Part shown: piece by piece, positions 61,530 to 64,000 of the stretch | Layout of the letters: each line of letters opens with the position of its first letter | Numbering within the stretch: the stretch's first letter is position 1 | Source of the DNA: Paraburkholderia sp. | Lineage (GTDB): Bacteria; Pseudomonadota; Gammaproteobacteria; Burkholderiales; Burkholderiaceae | NCBI RefSeq assembly: GCF_024281035.1 | Contig: NZ_JAMXLH010000012.1 | Location: forward strand, 1-64,000 | DNA length: 64,000 bases | Direction: 5' to 3' | The notes under the pieces: generated by a model | What the model was told of the DNA's origin: nothing | What the model saw: only the letters and a program-made list of their open reading frames with translations | The model's database searches: none | Position numbers and translations under genes: made by a program

Positions 61530-62759
61530 ATGAGCAAGAAACTCTATATCTCCGACGTGACGCTGCGCGACGGCAGCCACGCAATCCGCCACCAGTACTC
61601 GATCCAGAATGTGCAGGACATCGCCCGCGCACTGGATAAAGCGAAGGTCGATTCAATCGAAGTGGCGCACGGCGACGGCCTGCAGGGATCGAGCTTCAAC
61701 TACGGTTTCGGCGCGCACAGCGACCTCGAATGGATCGAGGCGGTGGCCGACGTCGTCACGCACGCGCGGATCGCGACGCTGCTGCTGCCGGGCATCGGCA
61801 CGACTCACGACCTGAAGGCCGCGTACAACGCGGGCGCGCGCGTGGTGCGCATTGCCACGCACTGCACGGAAGCGGATATCTCGAAGCAGCACATCGAGTA
61901 TGCGCGCGAACTCGGCATGGATACGGTGGGCTTTCTGATGATGAGCCACATGACCACGCCGGAGAAACTCGCCGTCGAAGCGAAGAAGATGGAAAGCTAC
62001 GGCGCGACCTGCATTTATGTGGTCGATTCGCTGTTTTTCGGACGCACCGACGCCGCAATGACGGTTGGTGGACTGTACAACTTCCGCGCCGGTCCGTTCC
62101 AGAAACTCGCGCTGCCGTACAACCCGCCCTTTGCGGGCCAGTTCGACTGGGACCGGATGTCGGGCCAGACGGTGACGAATTCGGTCAAGTATCAGTCGCC
62201 TTCGATCGACGGATTCCGCTTCGGCGCGCTTTACGGATTCGGCGGCGTACCCGGATCGTTCGGCGCAGGAAACTCGGTCAGCGCGGGGATCAACTACGAT
62301 CGCGGCCCGTTCGGCGCCGCGGCGGCCTACACGGAAGTAAAGTACCTGCAGACGGGCGGCCCGCAGGTGGCCGTGCGCAACTGGGGCGTTGGCGCGCATT
62401 ACGACTTCGGCAAGGTCTCCGCGAGCGCGCTCATCACGACGGTGCGCAACACGGCCAATGGCGGTGCAATCGCACAAGGCGAAATCGGCGCGACGTATCA
62501 GCTGGCGCCCGCCGTGCAGATCGGCGCCGACTACATGTACATGAAGGGCAACGCGTATCTCGACAATAACCACGCCCACCAGATTTCGACGTCGGTCGAC
62601 TACCTCTTGTCGAAGCGGACGATGGTCTACGCGCAGGCGGTGTATCAACGCGCGAATTCAGGTGCGCAGGCGCTGATCAGCGGCATTATCGACCCGAACG
62701 GGACGTCGAGCGGGCCGAGCCAGTTTCTCACCCGCGTGGGCATCGAAACGCGGTTTTAG
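61530..62759 (+). pseudogene. In-frame chimera: 4-hydroxy-2-oxovalerate aldolase N-half fused to porin C-part
   Basis: The first 165 residues are the N-terminal half of 4-hydroxy-2-oxovalerate aldolase ([46 protein letters not shown]). From about residue 166 (base about 62025) the sequence is a Gram-negative porin C-terminus ([49 protein letters not shown], and a last strand ending ETRF). The aldolase lacks the second half with metal-binding histidines and the porin lacks its signal peptide and first strands, so neither function can survive. The join keeps the frame and has a good ribosome site (AAAGGAAG), so a hybrid could be made. Confidence 0.9.
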
Positions 62760-62990
62760 GCGGTTGGTGCTTTGGTTTGCTGATTGTCTCGCGGTTGTTT
62801 CGCGCTTTTTTCTCAATCGTCGATGTGGCCGGACCGCAATGTATGCGCGGCTCGGTCACGCTACCGGTTGTACCCTCTCTTCGATCACCTGGCGCTGTTT
62901 AAGCTTGATTTAAGCGACGCTGCCTACGCTTTAAACAAACCTTGAGGAAACAACGACTCGGGGCATCCGCGAACGGAGAGAGAGGTTGAG

Positions 62991-63167
62991 ATGGTGTACC
63001 TGATTACCGACCTGAAGATGGTCGAAAGCTACGGCCAGGTTAAGGCTGAAAGCGGCAAGGCTGCGCTGGAAGAGTTTGCGCACAGCAATGGCTTCCTCGA
63101 TCTGATGGAGCTTACTTCCGCACAACCCGCGTTCGCCAGCGACTTGATCGCCGTTCAACTGCAATAA
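62991..63167 (+). CDS. Small hypothetical protein
   Basis: The 58-residue protein (MVYLITDLKMVESYGQVKAE...) is helical, acidic and soluble. A strong AGAGAGAGG site precedes the ATG. It ends with FASDLIAVQLQ. No family is recognised. It is the only gene between the chimera and the kinase gene. Confidence 0.6.
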   Translation: MVYLITDLKMVESYGQVKAESGKAALEEFAHSNGFLDLMELTSAQPAFASDLIAVQLQ

Positions 63168-63276
63168 GGGGGCTGGCGCGGGCATGCCCGCGCAGCCACG
63201 CTATCTGGGCGGATATGCGGTCTGGCCCCGGCACGTCATCCCTTGCCTTGCTGCGCGTTCATCGTCGGATCAAACT

Positions 63277-64000
63277 TCACGACTCGATGCCGTACCGAAG
63301 CAACTCGTTCGCAATTTCCATCATGGCGTCTACCCGTTTCGATTCGACGATGTCGGCGCAACCCTTGATGTATTCCCGATTGATGCGCAATTCAAATTCG
63401 TCGAATGGTTGCGGGCGTTTCAGACCGCGCACGACCTCCGCCATCCGGTAGGAAAATGCCGCGCTGACAAGACTGCCACGGGAGGGGATCACTGCGCTGT
63501 ACCCCTCGGCAAAACGCTCCATGTCCTCATACTGGCGAGCATGCTGCAGGAACTGGGCCACATCGGTCAGGGGTGATCCGACATGGAGGCACTCCCAATC
63601 AATAATGCCGGCGACTCGACCGGCTTCCGTCAACTGCACATTTTTTGCCTTGTAATCGCCGTGACAAAGCGCTTCCATATTCGTGTAGGGCAAGCATTGC
63701 TGCGCACTTGAACGCAACGCTCTCAAGATGGGCGCTTGCGCGCCCTCGCCGAGCAGATCGATTGCCTGACCGACAGCCGCAAACAGATTGTCGCCGAACG
63801 CCTCTGTTCCGTAGCCGAGGCTATAAATCTCGTCGCAATACAAGCTGCGCGGCAAGCCTTCCTGTTCGCCGAACTGAACACAGTGAATGCGTGCGAGAAG
63901 CCTTCCGCATTCGTAAAAGATTTCGCTAATGACGGGGTGTGAGTCCCCGACGTCTCGATTCAAACCCAGAAGCCAGCGGCGCATGTCCTGCGTGCCAACG
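63277..64000 (-). CDS. Aminoglycoside-phosphotransferase-family protein (N-terminus outside the window)
   Basis: At least 241 residues are visible, and the frame is open to the window edge. The kinase-like fold motifs are present: the catalytic loop LCHGDYKAKNVQL and the metal motif GIIDWECLHVGSPLTDVAQF. This is the APH/choline-kinase group; substrates range from aminoglycosides to small metabolites. Members are about 300 residues, so the N-lobe (nucleotide-binding lysine) is probably to the right of the window. No function in drug resistance should be assumed. Confidence 0.8.
   Translation of the reverse strand, partial: VGTQDMRRWLLGLNRDVGDSHPVISEIFYECGRLLARIHCVQFGEQEGLPRSLYCDEIYSLGYGTEAFGDNLFAAVGQAIDLLGEGAQAPILRALRSSAQQCLPYTNMEALCHGDYKAKNVQLTEAGRVAGIIDWECLHVGSPLTDVAQFLQHARQYEDMERFAEGYSAVIPSRGSLVSAAFSYRMAEVVRGLKRPQPFDEFELRINREYIKGCADIVESKRVDAMMEIANELLRYGIES

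Noticed and set aside
63277..64000. Reading the APH-family gene as an aminoglycoside resistance determinant
   Set aside because: The family is broad, the N-terminus is outside the window, and no resistance-specific motif can be assigned.

Overview
The window is GC-rich (roughly 62-65 %) and densely coded on both strands. It reads as chromosomal DNA of a Burkholderiaceae bacterium, most like Paraburkholderia or Caballeronia. The reasons are the lutACB/lldP operon, a bactofilin/M23 module, PPK2, an OXA-type class D beta-lactamase, DUF3562 and DUF2946 proteins, and an acoXABC cluster driven by a sigma-54 promoter. The genus is an inference from protein character; no rRNA or tRNA gene was seen.

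Layout. 0-7 kb: a secreted small-domain protein, then the L-lactate utilisation operon lutA-lutC-lutB-lldP (minus strand), divergent from its GntR/FCD regulator with a FadR-type operator between them. 7-16.5 kb: VOC protein, PPK2, an HTH protein, a zinc alcohol dehydrogenase, YigZ, a fatty acyl-CoA synthetase and a Crp/Fnr regulator. Two gene-free stretches here (9.3-10.0 and 12.5-13.1 kb) end in strong intrinsic terminators with no gene to serve, so they may encode small RNAs. 16.5-28.6 kb: OXA beta-lactamase coupled to a 55-residue membrane protein, LysE exporter, chemoreceptor, MocA-like nucleotidyltransferase, aspartate carbamoyltransferase with an N-terminal HTH-like extension, an M23 peptidase/coiled-coil/bactofilin set, and an ArsR-controlled Old Yellow Enzyme.

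28.9-36.6 kb holds a compact seven-gene set: TonB-dependent receptor, ExbB, ExbD, TonB, a secreted phosphodiesterase-like protein, a response regulator and a histidine kinase. It looks like a self-contained, self-sensing outer-membrane uptake system with its own energiser and a substrate-processing enzyme. 36.7-46.2 kb: AraC regulator, 3-hydroxybutyrate dehydrogenase plus GntP permease with a divergent sigma-54 activator and a sigma-54 promoter between them, an NAD(P)-binding protein, and a FecR/OmpA-lipoprotein/CHASE2 operon. 46.2-50.2 kb is gene-poor, with a LuxR-type regulator, small orphan proteins, a DUF2946 protein and remnants of lost genes.

50.3-59.0 kb is a complete acetoin/2,3-butanediol catabolic block: acoR, a near-consensus sigma-54 promoter with an upstream palindrome, acoX, acoA, acoB, acoC, a butanediol dehydrogenase and a lipoate-protein ligase that probably lipoylates AcoC. 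59.1-62.8 kb is a rearranged accessory patch: a lipoprotein, a decayed integron-integrase-like fragment next to an orphan gene, a 5'-truncated acetaldehyde dehydrogenase, and an in-frame chimera of the N-terminal half of 4-hydroxy-2-oxovalerate aldolase with the C-terminal part of a porin. The window ends in a small orphan gene and a partial aminoglycoside-phosphotransferase-family gene.
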